Positions 22,549 to 34,588 of a stretch of DNA of 64,000 bases are shown one piece after another. A program made the translations under genes and the position numbers. Position 1 is the first letter of the stretch. Each line of letters starts with the position of its first letter. The notes below the pieces were generated by a model. It did not search any database and was not told the origin of the DNA. It was given only the letters and a program-made list of their open reading frames with translations. Source of the DNA: Akebia trifoliata (taxonomy: Eukaryota > Streptophyta > Magnoliopsida > Ranunculales > Lardizabalaceae); the NCBI GenBank assembly GCA_017979445.1, contig CM030706.1, forward strand, positions 26,142,281 to 26,206,280. Direction: 5' to 3'.

Positions 22549-23780
22549 AGAAACAAACGGGGGATTAATACCGCATTTGACTTTTTCTTTAAAAAATAAA
22601 GAGTTAGATTTTATGAAGGTCCGATCAACATTTTAACTTGCTTTTGAACCCCAGGGATTTTCAACAAATTACTATCAAGAGGGTAACATTTTAATTTGAC
22701 AAAAAACATTGTACTAGGAATAGTTGAACTCAGTTTGAAAAAGACTGCCCCTAGTGTAAAGGGAAAAACTGCATACTTTAGAAAAGGAAAATGCTCATTA
22801 TTTTGAAGATTTGAAATCTTTGATTACCGCAAGCGCAATAAAGATTTAACTTTTATATTGAAGATTTCGAGTCCGGCTCAAAGAAATTGGAACAAAATAT
22901 TTTTTTCTGAAATTCATCAAAGAATCTGTTCTTTCTCCCCATTGGTTCGCTTAGGTACATGAAGCTCTTCAGATCAATCATAGACGAGATACTTGTATCC
23001 ATTGGGTCTATATTTAATTTAAATTGGATATTGAAACTTTATCATTAGGACTTTTAATGTTTCGACTCGGACTGCCTTTTAGCTTTTCAACTCCCTGGAT
23101 TTTTTCTGTTGCTATAATTATTTCCTAGATTGCCCTTTCAAGTTTTCAATCTAGCGAGCTTATATTTAATTATTTTAGCTCTTATTATTGTCAAGGTCAT
23201 TTTTTTTTATTTTCAACCTTGCAAGCTTGCCTTAATTTTTGCCTAAGTCGCCATTTTGGATTTTCAACCTAACAGGCCCCATTTTCTTTTTCTTCCCTTT
23301 CGAAATTTTGGAGATACTGTCTGATCATTCTTTGTTATTGTCCTTGACTTTTCACATGGTACTTAGGACAACTTTTGTGGGTAGGATTAGGACTAGGCAT
23401 AAAAAGAAATGAATTTTGAGGCTCAAAAACCTGAATGCCCCTTGTGTGACATTTTCTCTTTTTCTTTGAATTTTCTTCCCCATTTTGACAATATTTTTTT
23501 TAAAATTTTATTTGTGGGAAAATTTGTATTTTATTTTATTTTGATTTTGATGTGGTCGGGCCTGAAGTAACTTCTCAGGTTGCGTACGTACCCCAGAATT
23601 TTGGGATCAAACCAAAATGTAGTTCGGATTTTCCCTCCCCTAGGTTAGGTGATCGAGTTAAGAAAGAAAAAATGTAATTTTTTTTAAAAGACTGCAAAGG
23701 GCTAAGAAATGAGATACTGAACTAGGTAGCAGGAAAATTGATTCAACCAAAGATGGCTTCCTTAAATATAGTACTGCTTG
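22549..23780 (-). other. Ogre-D 3' UTR, no ORF
   Basis: 1.2 kb with no protein-like reading and no tandem structure noticed. T-rich tracts near 23460-23530. It separates the array from the integrase remnant and includes what is probably the decayed pol C-terminus near 23560-23700. Confidence 0.5.
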
Positions 23781-24560
23781 ATCTGGTCAAGGTTGGTTGA
23801 CTCTAGTAGTTCAATTCTACCATGATCTTGAAATCTGACATTTTCTTTTGGCAGTATTTTTTTAATTAATGAATCTCTTCAATTGGGTCCAGACATCCTC
23901 CTATGGTCTAGGATGAGTGCTCAATTTTCTTTGAAATTTGATGGATAAATCCTTGACTTATAAGTAGTGAACTTGGACTTTCTTGTAAGTGACTCTTCTC
24001 TGATAAGTTTACACGTAGTACAGAACTTCTAGGTTGTTTTTTTTTCAATCTGATTTAGCTCTTCATACCCAATAACGAGCCTAGTCTATTTTTAGCAACT
24101 GACTTTTTATCAAGACCTTGAGATAAATGATTTCCATTTCAACTGGTAAGATTGCTTTCATATCATATACTAGAGAGTAAGAAATAGTTCTAGTGGAAGA
24201 CTGTATTTGAAGTACGACATCCCCATAGTGTGAATGGTATCTTGTTTGACCAATCTTGGTGCGATTGACACATTTTCACGATGATTATCTTGAGACTCTT
24301 ACAAGCTGTTTCAACTGCTTCATTGGTCTGAGGATGGTAAGGAAATGATTTGTGGTGCGAGATTTTAAATTTTGAACTCAGTGTAATAACTTCAACTTTA
24401 AAGTGTGATCCATAATCAGATATTAGTTCCGAAGGTACCCCATATCAACTGATGATGTTTGTTTTGCAGAAAGGACAACATCGACATGTTTTGTAACATC
24501 TTCTTTAGTCTTATTGGTATTTCCATTCCATCGAGCGAGTATCTATTCCATGTATTGAAC
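23781..24560 (-). pseudogene. pol: Ogre-D pol: integrase remnant
   Basis: On the minus strand from about 24450 to 24260 the reading gives YGVPSELISDYGSHF, KFKISHHKSFPYHPQTNEAV and ETACKSLKIIIVKM, the catalytic D and E region of a Tat/Ogre-type integrase (the text after PQTN differs clearly from the Athila form SGQVEIS). It continues through TLWG.RTS and YSLVYDMKAILPVEMEI around 24110-24230, then decays. Multiple stops and frame changes occur. The N-terminal zinc domain and first Asp are not readable. Only this piece of pol survives the internal deletion. Confidence 0.8.
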
Positions 24561-24852
24561 AATACCCAAGCTTACACCAAACGTATCCTCATAGGATCAC
24601 GTGAACAAGTCTTTTAAAAAATTTGAATAAATTCATTATCCCCTTGTGTTTCTCTAGGGATAGGATAACTTCTATTTGAATTTCTTGGGAATTTTTTTGT
24701 TCTAAGCTTAATTACCTAAAGGTTGAGCCCAACCATTATTTTCGCATTCAGGAAATAAATCTATCATTGAAGTCAGATTATTAGTTAATTCGTTAATACG
24801 CTCGAGATATTCAAGAAATATGTATTTCAAAGTCTCTAGAAATACTTTGAGG
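24561..24852 (-). other. Ogre-D unresolved segment before deletion breakpoint
   Basis: Probably upstream integrase sequence too decayed to read (a KEDV.KHVDVVL-like stretch near 24490-24520 fits), ending where LTR sequence starts abruptly near 24852. Confidence 0.35.
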
Positions 24853-25734
24853 TCTTTTTAGATTAATATTTTAATTAGGGTTTTTACTTAAGTCTTATGA
24901 GATTGACTTGGTTTCTTTAGATTAGAGTTTTGACTCAAGTCTTATGAGATTGACTTGGTTTATTTAAATTAGGGTTTTAATTAGGGTTTTGACTTAAGTC
25001 TTATGAGATTGACTTGGTCTTTTTAGATTAAGGTTTTAATTAGGGTTTTGACTTAAGTCTTATGAGATTGAATTGGTTTCTTTAGATTATAATAAATTAA
25101 TTTTATTACGGTTTTACTTTACGTTAATTAATATTTTATTTATTAATTTCGAAATAAAAAATTTTAAAAATTGAAAAATTATCATTTTGCTCCTTAAGAG
25201 AATTTTTGGGTTTCAAGTCAGTTTTCAATATTCCGGGATGTTTTGGAATCGATTTTTCATAAAGAATTCAATGGGATTATTGGTTTATGTCACTTATGAA
25301 AATTTTTTGATGTGAAATGATTGTCAACCCTTATGAGGGGCATTTTCGTAATTTTATCGAATTTACTAAAAATTGGCGAAATGATTTATTTGATTTCATT
25401 TTGTTGTTTTATGTGTTCGAATGGATTTTCCTAAGCGTAAGGGGGCTTTAAGGATGGTTTGATGTTAGGGTATTTTGGTAATTTGATCATTTTTTAGTGT
25501 TTTTTATCGTAAAACTTCTTTTTGTCTGTGAAATGATGATTTCTATGTTTGGGGTTATATGTTTCTAGCGTAGCATGGTTTCTACTGTTATGTTAGTTTG
25601 AGATATCTCATCTGAATTTCTGAAACATATCTGGTAACAAATAAAGCATTGGAATAAACATCCATCATTGGGAATTGTCGCAATCGGATTGACGAGTTGA
25701 TTAATCAGGTGAGTACAAAAATGGGGTGTTTATA
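24853..25734 (-). repeat. Ogre-D 5' LTR, truncated
   Basis: Matches 20640-21490 (the first 880 bp or so of the LTR in its own orientation), including the GATTGACTTGGT sub-repeats and the TGT...ACACCCCATTTTTG-type start at 25734. The downstream LTR half, with TATA, U5 and PBS, is absent. Confidence 0.88.
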
Positions 25735-25739
25735 CCATC
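25735..25739. repeat. Target-site duplication CCATC, right
   Basis: Pairs with 19891-19895. Athila-2 integrase resumes directly behind it. Confidence 0.9.
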
Positions 25740-26364
25740 CACAAATATGTGGACAGGTAGAGATTTCTACCAAGAAAATCAAGATCATTCTAGAGAAAAT
25801 AGTCAATAATTCACCAATAGATTGGTCTTTAAAATTAAATGACTCTTTATGGGCTTATCGAACCGCTTTCAAAGCACCAATAGGGATGTCTCCCTACCAA
25901 TTAGTTTGTAGCAAGACTTGTCATATCCATGTAGAACTTGAGCATCGAATATATAGGGCGATAAAATACTTTAACTTTGATTTCGATAAAAGCTGGTGAA
26001 TATCGCAAATTACAACTCGATGAATTATAAAAGATCAGAAATGATTCTTATGGTTGTGTTAAGCACTACGAAAAGTATACACAATTTTATCATGATAAAC
26101 ACATTTTTCAATGAAATTTCGAATCTAGTCTAAGAGTTTTGTTGTACAACAATAGACTCCACCTTTTTCTAAGAAAACTCAAGTCTTGTTGGAGTGGCCC
26201 TATTTATAATCCAAATAGTTTACCACCATGGTGTTAGTGAAGTCTTTAATCCTAAGGACGGATCCACTTTCAAAGTGGATGACCAGCATCTTAAACCTTA
26301 TCTCGAGTATGTACCCCCAGAAGATATTATTCTCCTCGGTGAACCAATTTATCAAGATTATTAA
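25735..26364 (+). pseudogene. pol: Athila-2 integrase, 3' part
   Basis: Resumes the integrase split at 19895: YHPQICGQVEISTKKIK with the third catalytic residue (Glu) present, then [19 protein letters not shown] and FNFDFDK. Frameshifts follow near 25990 and 26200. The C-terminal end (VFNPKDGSTFKVD..., stop TAA 26362-26364) matches the end of Athila-1 pol at 12391. The open frame 25697-25999 includes a few codons of Ogre-D LTR at its start and is not a gene. Confidence 0.88.
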
Positions 26365-27285
26365 AGTTTTTGTCTGGCTGAAGACTTTAAACTTAACACT
26401 TTAGGAGGCAATTCATTCATTTTATTTTTGTTTTTAGTAGTTTTTGAAGTTTCGGATGAGTACTATAGTTTTTTTTCACATCAATTAAGCATAAAACTTG
26501 GTTATTTTCTAAAAGAAAAATTATCGTTGGTTTCATATGTTTAGGATTGCACAAAACTTAGTAGAAAGGAATGGTCTACCTATTGATAAGTTTTCCCCCT
26601 ACTGGCCCACTTCAAATAGTTACCGATGAATCGGGATGGTATACCGATGCACCCAAGCTCAACGTGCTAAAAAGTAACGAAGTGATCCTTTATCTCTTTA
26701 AGCGATACTCTCAGCTACCTTCCCACCCAAAACCATAGAAATTAGTATTTCTTTTCTTTTAATTTTTAGAATTCTTTCTTCTAGCTTAATTAACGTTTCT
26801 TTTATTTTTAGGATTATTTTTCTTTATATTTTAAGATTTTCTTTAAACTCAAGGGTACTTTGGGAATTACCCATCACCCCTAAAATCAAATAATAAGCTC
26901 TAATCTCTAACTCTTCTTCTCTATCTGCATTTTAAAATTTATCCTAAATCATAGCCATCAAATATCTATTTTATAAATCTTCTTCTTCTATTGTGTTTGA
27001 GCAAAATTGAAGTGATCAATGTAGTGAGCATCAACTTATGACTATCTCATAGTTACTGCATCTGTAAATTTATCACGTTTACTATGTTGTAGGCATCTAA
27101 TCACTAATCGTCATCAAATTTTCAACAGTTAGTCATTTTCCCCCTGATTATAGTGCTACCTATGTCTTCTTCCTAATGAACAAGTTTTTAGGAGTCTACT
27201 TTCAACCATTACTTCAAGGCGTTAATGGAACGTGGTTTCGTGAGACCCTCACAGAACAAAGATGGAGCCATTTAGTCTACATCGG
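26365..27285 (+). other. Athila-2 3' region
   Basis: The first 80 bases match the post-pol sequence of Athila-1 (12392-12460: TAAAGTTTTTGTCTGGCTGA-like, then GGAGGCAATTCATTC). After that the similarity is lost. 27120-27285 gives a short protein-like reading (FLMNKFLGVYFQPLLQG) that might be an env-like or other 3' ORF remnant, but I cannot support a call. No 3' LTR of Athila-2 is seen before Ogre-A begins. Confidence 0.5.
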
Positions 27286-29028
27286 TGTAGACACCCCATT
27301 TTTGCACTTGCCTGATTAATCAACTCGTCAACCCGATCGCAACGGTTTCCAATGATGGATGATTATTCCAACGCTTTATTTTGTTACTAGATATGTTTCA
27401 GAAATCCGGATGAGGTATCTCGAACTGACAAAATTGTAGAAACCACGCTACGTTAGGAAAATATGACCACAGAAACATAGAAATCATAATTTTGCAGACA
27501 AAAAAAAATTTTACGATAAAAATCATTAAAAAATGATCAAATTACCAAAATATCCCTAACCTTAAAATATCCCTAGAGCTTACGTTACGCTTAGGAAAAC
27601 CCTTTCGAACACATAAAATAACAAGTTGAAACCAAATAAATCATTTAGCTAATTTTCACAGAATTTGACAAAATTATGAAAATGCCGCTCATAAAGTTCA
27701 CGACCATTCCACACAAAAAATTTCATAAATGACACAAACTAATATTTCCATTGAATTCCTTACGAAAAATCGATTCTAAAACATCCTAGAATATAAAAAA
27801 TCGACTTAAAACGCGAAAAGTCCTCTCTGAGGGCAAAATTATAATTTCATAATTTTCATAATTAAATTTTTTAAAATTAATAAATAAAATATTAAATAAT
27901 TAAAGTGAAACATTAGTAAAATTAATTTAAAATTTTAAACTAAAAAAATCGATCAATCAAGCTCTCAGGTAAAATTGTTGAGGGTTGCCAAGATATTTCT
28001 TTAAGGACCCCTCCATTTGGGGTTCCAAAGAATTAAAGATATAATAGAGGGGGGTTCTCCAAAAAATTAAAGTCAATCAAGCAAGACTAAAGTCAAGGTA
28101 TTAAAGTCAATTAAGTAAGACTAAAGTCAAAATTAAAGTCAATTAAGTAAGACTGAAGTCAAGATATTAAAGTCAATCAAGTAAGACTAAAGTCAAAATA
28201 TTAAAGTCAATAAATAAGACCAAAAGTCAAAATCCTAATAGAGTTCTAATTAAATAATAACTCTATTTAATATAATTCTAACTAAAATACAACTCTACCT
28301 AAAACAATTCTAATTACAATACAACTCTACCTAAAATAATTCTAGCTAAAATATAACTCTAACTAAAAGAGTTCTAATTAAACAATAATTCTATCTAAAC
28401 AAACCCTTAAAAAAATCTATAAATAGGGGTCCTCACACCATATTTTCGTATCTAAGAATAAATCCTAAGAGAAGTAGCTTAAAAAACTTCCCTAGCCTCC
28501 CATAAACCTTAATTTTGAAGTCCTAACTCCTTACCTAACACTCCTACCTCAACTTTAACTCAAAAAACACCTAGAAGCCCTTCAAAAACACCTAGAAATC
28601 TATAAAAAAATCCGAAGAATCTAGATCTAAGAAAGAGATACCTTTTCTCGGAGCTCAAAGATTAGATCCAGAGATAGAACAAAGCGAGGAATACTATACG
28701 AGGAGCTATTCTATCAGATCTGAGGGAATAAAATCGTGGCGTTTGGGAAATGTGAGTATTTTTATTTATTTATTATTATTTAGGTCTTGTTAGCAATGTA
28801 GTTTTATTTGGGAATTAGTAGAGACCGGCGTTTGCCGGGCGGGGTTGGTACCTAACACCTTCCAACCCCGTAACGTGATCCCCGGACCCGTATTTTTCTT
28901 TCGTAGATTAGTTTATTTGCCTTTTAGAGTCAAAATTCGGTTCCTAGACCATAATAACTAGGTGACAACTCCCAAACCTCAAAGGTCAAAAGTGGATCCG
29001 CGCACCCCACGGATCGAGGGCGCTTTTA
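27286..29028 (+). repeat. Ogre-A 5' LTR
   Basis: Starts TGTAGACACCCCATTTTTGC and ends ...GGATCGAGGGCGCTTTTA. It aligns throughout with 32638-34340. It contains tandem AAAGTCAATCAAG.AAGACTAA-type units at about 28060-28230. The expected PBS directly downstream is deleted or mutated (GTGGGAA instead of TGGCGACTCC...). Confidence 0.92.
28417..28426 (+). promoter_or_regulatory. Putative TATA box, Ogre-A LTR
   Basis: CTATAAATAG, conserved in position with 33739-33748 of Ogre-B. Confidence 0.6.
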
Positions 29029-29488
29029 GTGGGAATTTTGAGGATCAGACTTGAAAAGCCCCAAGTATGGGAAGCATTGCTAGTAGAGACCTTTTTTTTA
29101 TGTTTTATTTTTTTATTATTTATTTATGTAGTTTATCTGTCTTTTTTTATGATTTATCCTTCTCTTGACTCTATTAGTGATCATTATGTTGAATATTTTA
29201 TTTGGCACACTTTTTATAGTTCAATAAAGGGCAATTCGGAATGACCCTAAATAATGCGAAATTTCAAATGGACAATTTTATTAAGGATAATGATTAATAG
29301 ATCATAGAGATTGTTAAAAAAAAAATTTCTTTTTAAGTTACTATCATCATTCGATGTTTATTTAACACGTATGGATTCATTTTTTGGCAATGTTATTTTA
29401 GGTGTGTGCAATTGATCCTTGATAAAGCAATTTGTTTTAGTTTTTAAAATTTTTATTTTATGTGTTAAATTGGTTGGTTAATTGTTCA

Positions 29489-29491
<3 letters not shown>

Positions 29492-29570
<79 letters not shown>
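29492..29570. repeat. (AT)n microsatellite
   Basis: About 79 bp of alternating A and T with one phase change near 29530. Such runs are unstable and often mis-sized in assemblies. Confidence 0.97.
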
Positions 29571-29575
<5 letters not shown>

Positions 29576-30779
29576 TATGTTATGTGTGCTTCCCATTGAC
29601 AGCAAGCAAAAAAAAAAAAAAAAAAAACAGCAAAAAAAATATAAGGAAAAACTAAAAAAAAAAGATTTTTGGGTTGCTGTTGTGCTGTCCGTTGACAGCA
29701 AGTAAAAAACAACAAGCAAAAAAAAAAATAGCAAAAAGGTATAAAGAAAAAAAAAAAAAAGAGGAGTTTCTTTTAGGCGTGATGCTACCAACAGCACATA
29801 AGGCTGGTGTGCCGTTAGTAAAACGGCTTTCCTTCTTCTTATATCTTCTTGTCTACATGTGCCGAAAGAAGGGGGCAGCAACATCCCTCCTCTCTCTCTC
29901 TCTCCAATCGTTTTCATCTTGCAACCTCAACATTCATCCTCATTTTTTCCAATTTTTTTTTTTTTTTTACTTTCCTTATTCTATATGGCAAACCCATATA
30001 CAACTTGCTGCTGCTGCCCCCCTTCTATGGATCTAGATGAATGTAAAAAGCTTGAAAATGGTATAGAGGTGCTTTTAAGTGGCACATGAGAGGTTTTAAG
30101 GGAGAGTTGCTGCTACATGAAAGACAATCATGTGTTCTGATTATCACATTGGGCTTTGAAAAAAAATGCTTTTTCTCTCTCTCTCTCTCCATCTTCGTTT
30201 GTTGCAACTTCTCTCCTCTGCAACAACAACAATAACAATTGGTCGAAAATGTTGCCTTACGAGACTTTACAAGAAGCAGAGATAGCTTTAGGCTGAGAGC
30301 TAACGTCCGCCGAGACGTTATGGATCAATTACTTTACTCGTGAGCCTGATTACTTCCTGTACTGCCACAACATTGTCTTCTTGTTCTGTGTCTTCTCTTT
30401 AGTTCCTCTCCCATTATTGTTCATGGAGCTCAAGAGAAAGGCAAGAGGACTTGCGTGGACGAGTTCTCATGGCTTCTAATTATTATTGTTTTTGTTGTTT
30501 TACTGTGAGCATCCAATAAAGGTGTGATTGGTGTTTTGCTGCCAGCAACATAAAAGAAGAAAAAGGATAATGAGGTGTGTTGCTGATGAGTTGTATGTTG
30601 CTGGCAGCAACATATATAAAAAGAAAAGTTTTTTCTTTTTTGGTTTTTTGTACGTGTGTGTGCAGCCACAACAATTTTGAAGAAAAAAGTATAAACTTGC
30701 TAGCAACCAAATAAAAAAAAATAGCAAAGGTGTGTACTGTTAAGCTACAGCAAGAAAACAAAAAAAAAAGGAAGTTTGC

Positions 30780-31090
30780 TAGGATCACTAATCTAGTGAG
30801 ATTTAATTCTTGTTAAGGGTCCTTGGGCTCACCATGTGACACCCCAAACCACATTTCAATGCCACAGGTGCATAGAGGATGAAATTCTTAGTTTTTTTTT
30901 TTAAATTTGTGTGAGTTATGGGTTGTAAGTGTTGCTGGCAGCGACATAGAATAAAAATAAAATAAAATAAGAATGGGCTGGTTTTACTAGTTTAGTAGGA
31001 TCTCTTCCTTACTAAGGGTTATCAACTTTGCCACGCGACATCCAAAAGGGTGATCTAATGCCACGTGTTTGTGGCAAACAAAATTCCATG
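30780..31090 (+). repeat. Degenerate 200-bp duplication in Ogre-A leader
   Basis: 30780-30890 and 30985-31090 share the order CTAGT..AGATTTAATTCTT / TAGTAGGATCTCTTCCTT, TAAGGGT, CCA.G.GACA.CC, and TAATGCCAC.GGT-like text, offset by about 200 bp. Confidence 0.55.
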
Positions 31091-31639
31091 AACTTTTAAA
31101 AGAAATTTTCAATTTAAAAAAAAAAAAAAAAATTTATTTCATCTTAAACTTCGATTTGAGATTTCACAATCATTCATTTTCAAAACTTTAGACTTAAATT
31201 TCTCATTTTTAAAATTGATATTTTTTTTCCCTTCTTGGATCCAAATCTTTTCCAATCAAAATTGTAAAAACCATGAAATTAGATTATCAATGAAGGAACC
31301 ACGTGGCCTAATGACCCTTAGTAATTTTGAAATCTTAATGTTTTAGTCGAGATAACCCAAGTTCTCACTGAGAAATTTGTTGAGTCCTAAATTCAAAAAT
31401 GCAAAAAATTCTTAAAATTCCAAGGAAAAAAAAAAAGAATTTTTTGTCCATGTTTCAATATTGGATCTGATTGATTATTCTGTGTTATGTTCATTGATTG
31501 ATTATCTGAAATGCCATGATCTTAATGGATATATACGTGCTTTGATTTCGAATTGGATATTTCTGTATTTTCGATCAATATTTATTCGATATTCATATGT
31601 TGATGGTTTGTTTGGTTTGATCTGGCCCATGGGCCCATT

Positions 31640-32637
31640 TATTCGAGAAAAGGCCCCGGGCACACCCTACCCTGTTTTGCACACATTACAATCACGTTTA
31701 TTGCTTTGCACGCTTGCACGTCCCATATAGCCAACGCGGCACTAGTACGTGGCCCGATCTCGTTGGAGATGCGACGTCATTCATGAAAATCACAACTCTA
31801 GTCACGTACGTTAGGGTATATCAAACTAGGGTATCAGTACCGTCTGATAGGGTGACTCTAAAAAGTATATTGATGCACCCGAGCTGGAGCGACCTGAGCC
31901 TTTGACCTATTGTAAGCCACACAGTCACATGTCCCGTTTGTCAACATAGTACGAGTACGTGGTCGGTCCCCTGTGAGATGCCAAACCATTTATGAAAGCT
32001 ACAACTCTTGACTCGTACCTATAGGTATATAAAAGATAATCCAAGTACATCAATTGCATTTCTTGGTCAAAATTAGTACTTAAGCGAAATCCTGCCCTGC
32101 TGTACCCTACTGTACGAGGGAGATAGACTATGTCTATTATAGACGAGAGGTATTTAAGTGGGCCCTTGCTCAGCATCGTGCGCCTCCTCTCAACTGGGGA
32201 TCAAACTGGCTATTTTTGACATCAGAAAAGTAAGTTGGAGTTTTAGATTATCACCTATACGGTATATCAAACCAAGTCACCACGTACCGTCTGATTGAGT
32301 ACTCTCGAGAGGTATATAGGTCTACTTGGGCAAGGGTGGCCAGATAAAAATGCATTGCACGTAGTAAGCTTAGAGTTTAGAAACCTTCCTTGTAAGTCAC
32401 GACTCGAACTTATCATGAGTGTTCCCGATTTTTCATTGAATGAGACTTTATGATTGATGAATGTATGTGAATAATGTGGATGATGGGATCAGAATGTATG
32501 GTTGTCCTCAAGGATTAAAAATGTTGTTTTTAGAAACTAAAATGGATGCACCAACCTAATAAAGAATCCATTTTTGCAATAATTCATAATGACCCAGTCT
32601 ATCTTGATCTAACAATCATGATGGGCCTGTAGACACC
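31640..32637 (+). repeat. Ogre-family 5' leader block, copy 2 (Ogre-A)
   Basis: Homologous to 515-1500 and 35690-36630. It shows an internal imperfect duplication about 213 bp apart: the segment at 31725 (CCAACGCGGCACTAGTACGT...) recurs at about 31940. It ends at the Ogre-B insertion point. Confidence 0.85.
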
Positions 32638-34340
32638 CCATTTTTGCACTCGCCTAATTAATCAACTTGTCAACCCGATCGCAATGATTCCCAATGATGG
32701 ATGTTATTTCCATTATTTTATTTTGTTACTAGAAATGTTTCAGAAATCCGGATGAGGTATCTCGAATTGACAAAACCTTAGAAACCACGCTACGCTAGGA
32801 AAATACGATTCCAGAAACATAGAAATAATCATCTTGCAGATCAAAAATAAGCTTCACGATAAAAATCAGTAAAAATGACCAAATTACCAAAATACCCCTA
32901 ACCTCAAAACAACCCTAGAGCCTACGTTACACTTAGGAAAACTCTCTCAAACACATAAAACAACAGATCGAAACCAAATAAATCATTTTACCAATTTTAA
33001 CATAATTCGACAAAATTACGAAAATGCCCCTCATAAAGTTCATGACCATTTCACACAAAATTTTTATAAATGACACAAACTAATATTTTCATTGAATTCC
33101 TTATGAAAAATCGATTCTCAAACATCTTAAAACATAAAAAATCGACTTAAAACGTAAAAAGTCCTCTCTAGGGGAAAACGATAATTTCATAATTTTCATA
33201 ATTAAAAAATTCGAAATTAATAAATAAAATATTAAATAATTAAAGTGAAACAATAATGAAATTAATTTAAAATTTTGAATTAAAAAAATCGATCAATCGG
33301 ACTTTCAAGTAAAATTGTTGAGGGTTCGTGAGATATTTCTTTAAGGACCCCTCATTTTGGGGGTCCAAAGAATTAAAGATATAATAAAGGGGGGTTCTCC
33401 AAAAATTAAAGCCAATCAAGCAAGACTGAAGTCAATCAAGCAAGACTGAAGTCAAAATTAAAATCAATCAATTAAGACTAAAGTCAAAATATTAAAAGTC
33501 AATCAATTAAGACTAAAGTCAAAACTTTAAAAGTCAATCAAATAAGACCAAAAGTCATAATAGAGTTCTAATTAAATAATAACTCTATCTAATAGAGTTC
33601 TAACTAAAAAACAATTCTACCTAAAATAATTCTAATTAAAACACAATTCTACCTAAAACAATTCTAACTAAAACACAACTCTAATTAAAAGAACTCTAAT
33701 TAAATATTAACTCTATCAAAATCAACCCCTAAAAAAATCTATAAATAGAGGTGTTCACACCCTATTTTCGTATCAAATCAAAAACCCTAAGAGAAGTAGG
33801 TCTAAAAGTCCCCCTAGCCTCCCATATACCCTAGTTTTGGAGTCCCAACTCCTTACCTAACATCCCTCCTTTGATTTTAGCTTAAAGAACACCTAAAAGT
33901 CTTCCAAAAACATCTTAAAATTCACAATAAACTTGAAGAATTTAGATCCAATAAAGAAGAGATACCTTACCTCGGAGATCGAAAATCAAATCCAGAAACA
34001 GAACGAAGCAAAGAAGTACGGTACAAGGAGCAACTTTTGTCGGATCTGAGGGAACAAAGTCTTTGCTATCGGAAAGGTATATTTTTTTTATTATCTAGGT
34101 TTTTTAGCAATGTAATTTATTTGGGAAGTTAGTAGAGACCGGCTTTGGCCGGACGGGGTTGGTGCCTAACACCTTCCAACCCCGTAACGTGATTCCCGGA
34201 CCCTTTTTTTTTTCTTTCGTAGATTAGTTTGTCTTTTTTAGAGTCAGTTTGGTTCCTAGACTTTAACAACTAGGTGGCGACTCCCAAACCTCAAGGGTCA
34301 AAAGCGGATCCGCGCACCCCGCGGATCGAGGGCGCTTTCA
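32638..34340 (+). repeat. Ogre-B 5' LTR
   Basis: 1703 bp, starting TGTAGACACCCCATTTTTGC and ending GGATCGAGGGCGCTTTCA, with TG...CA ends and a PBS one base after the end. Internal AAAGTCAATCAA...AAGACTAAAGTC near-repeats lie at 33410-33550. Confidence 0.95.
33739..33748 (+). promoter_or_regulatory. Putative TATA box, Ogre-B LTR
   Basis: CTATAAATAG about 1.1 kb into the LTR, followed by a GAGGTGTTCACACC segment conserved in the other copies. Confidence 0.6.
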
Positions 34341-34341
34341 A

Positions 34342-34359
34342 TGGCGACTCCGCTGGAGA
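34342..34359 (+). other. Primer binding site, tRNA-Arg type (Ogre-B)
   Basis: TGGCGACTCCGCTGGAGA lies one base after the LTR. This is the Ogre-type PBS, complementary to the 3' end of a plant tRNA-Arg, and it orients the element on the plus strand. Confidence 0.9.
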
Positions 34360-34588
34360 CTATTGAGGATCAAACTTGGAAACCCCCAAGTATGGGAGCA
34401 TTGCCAAGATGACCTAGTTTTTTTTTTATTTAGTTGGATTTATTTTATTTATTTTTCTGTTTATTTATTTTTTTGACTTGATTGTAGATGATTTTGGGTA
34501 TTGCATTTTTTTTTCAATTAAGGATCACTTTTTGATGATCCTTAAATAATGAAAGATTCAAATTGACATATGAAAATGATGGAATGAT

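Larger units (their letters stand above)
19896..25734 (-). mobile_element. Ogre-D: internally deleted Tat/Ogre element nested in Athila-2 integrase
   Basis: Reading on the minus strand: truncated 5' LTR (25734 to about 24853), an integrase remnant, a long 3' UTR with a tandem array, a polypurine tract and a 3' LTR (21490 to 19896). A CCATC duplication flanks it. PBS, ORF1, gag, protease, RT and the downstream half of the 5' LTR are missing. One deletion whose breakpoints lie near 24852 would explain this. LTR text matches the LTRs at 27286, 32638 and 37372. Confidence 0.9.
29029..31639 (+). other. Ogre-A leader, proximal part, no gene
   Basis: Starts with GAGGATCAGACTTG as in Ogre-B, then differs from it. 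Contains a T-rich 29080-29130, an (AT)n run, A-rich tracts, and scattered GCTG(G/C)CAGCAAC motifs each followed by A-rich sequence (29597, 29691, 30536, 30597, 30934). Open frames on both strands at 29486-30790 are low-complexity and unlike any family I know. Confidence 0.6.
27286..32637 (+). mobile_element. Ogre-A: 5' LTR and leader, cut by Ogre-B
   Basis: A plus-strand Tat/Ogre-type LTR followed by 3.6 kb of leader ending at GATGGGCC, where the Ogre-B LTR begins. The equivalent sequence in Ogre-B (36630) and Ogre-1 (1497) continues uninterrupted, so Ogre-B inserted into Ogre-A. The five bases before Ogre-A are ATCGG; the partner duplication is outside the window. No coding region is present. 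Confidence 0.85.

Noticed and set aside
27120..27285. Possible env-like or other 3' ORF remnant of Athila-2
   Set aside because: Only about 50 residues in one of two competing frames; no conserved block I can name.
29486..30790. Several hydrophobic or Ser/Phe-rich open frames on both strands
   Set aside because: Low-complexity T/A-rich and (AT)n sequence; overlapping frames of equal quality and no family resemblance.
27286..34340. Ogre-A and Ogre-B LTRs as the two LTRs of one element
   Set aside because: Both are followed by 5' leader sequence, Ogre-B has its own PBS, and the homologous leader continues across the insertion point in other copies, so B is a separate nested insertion.
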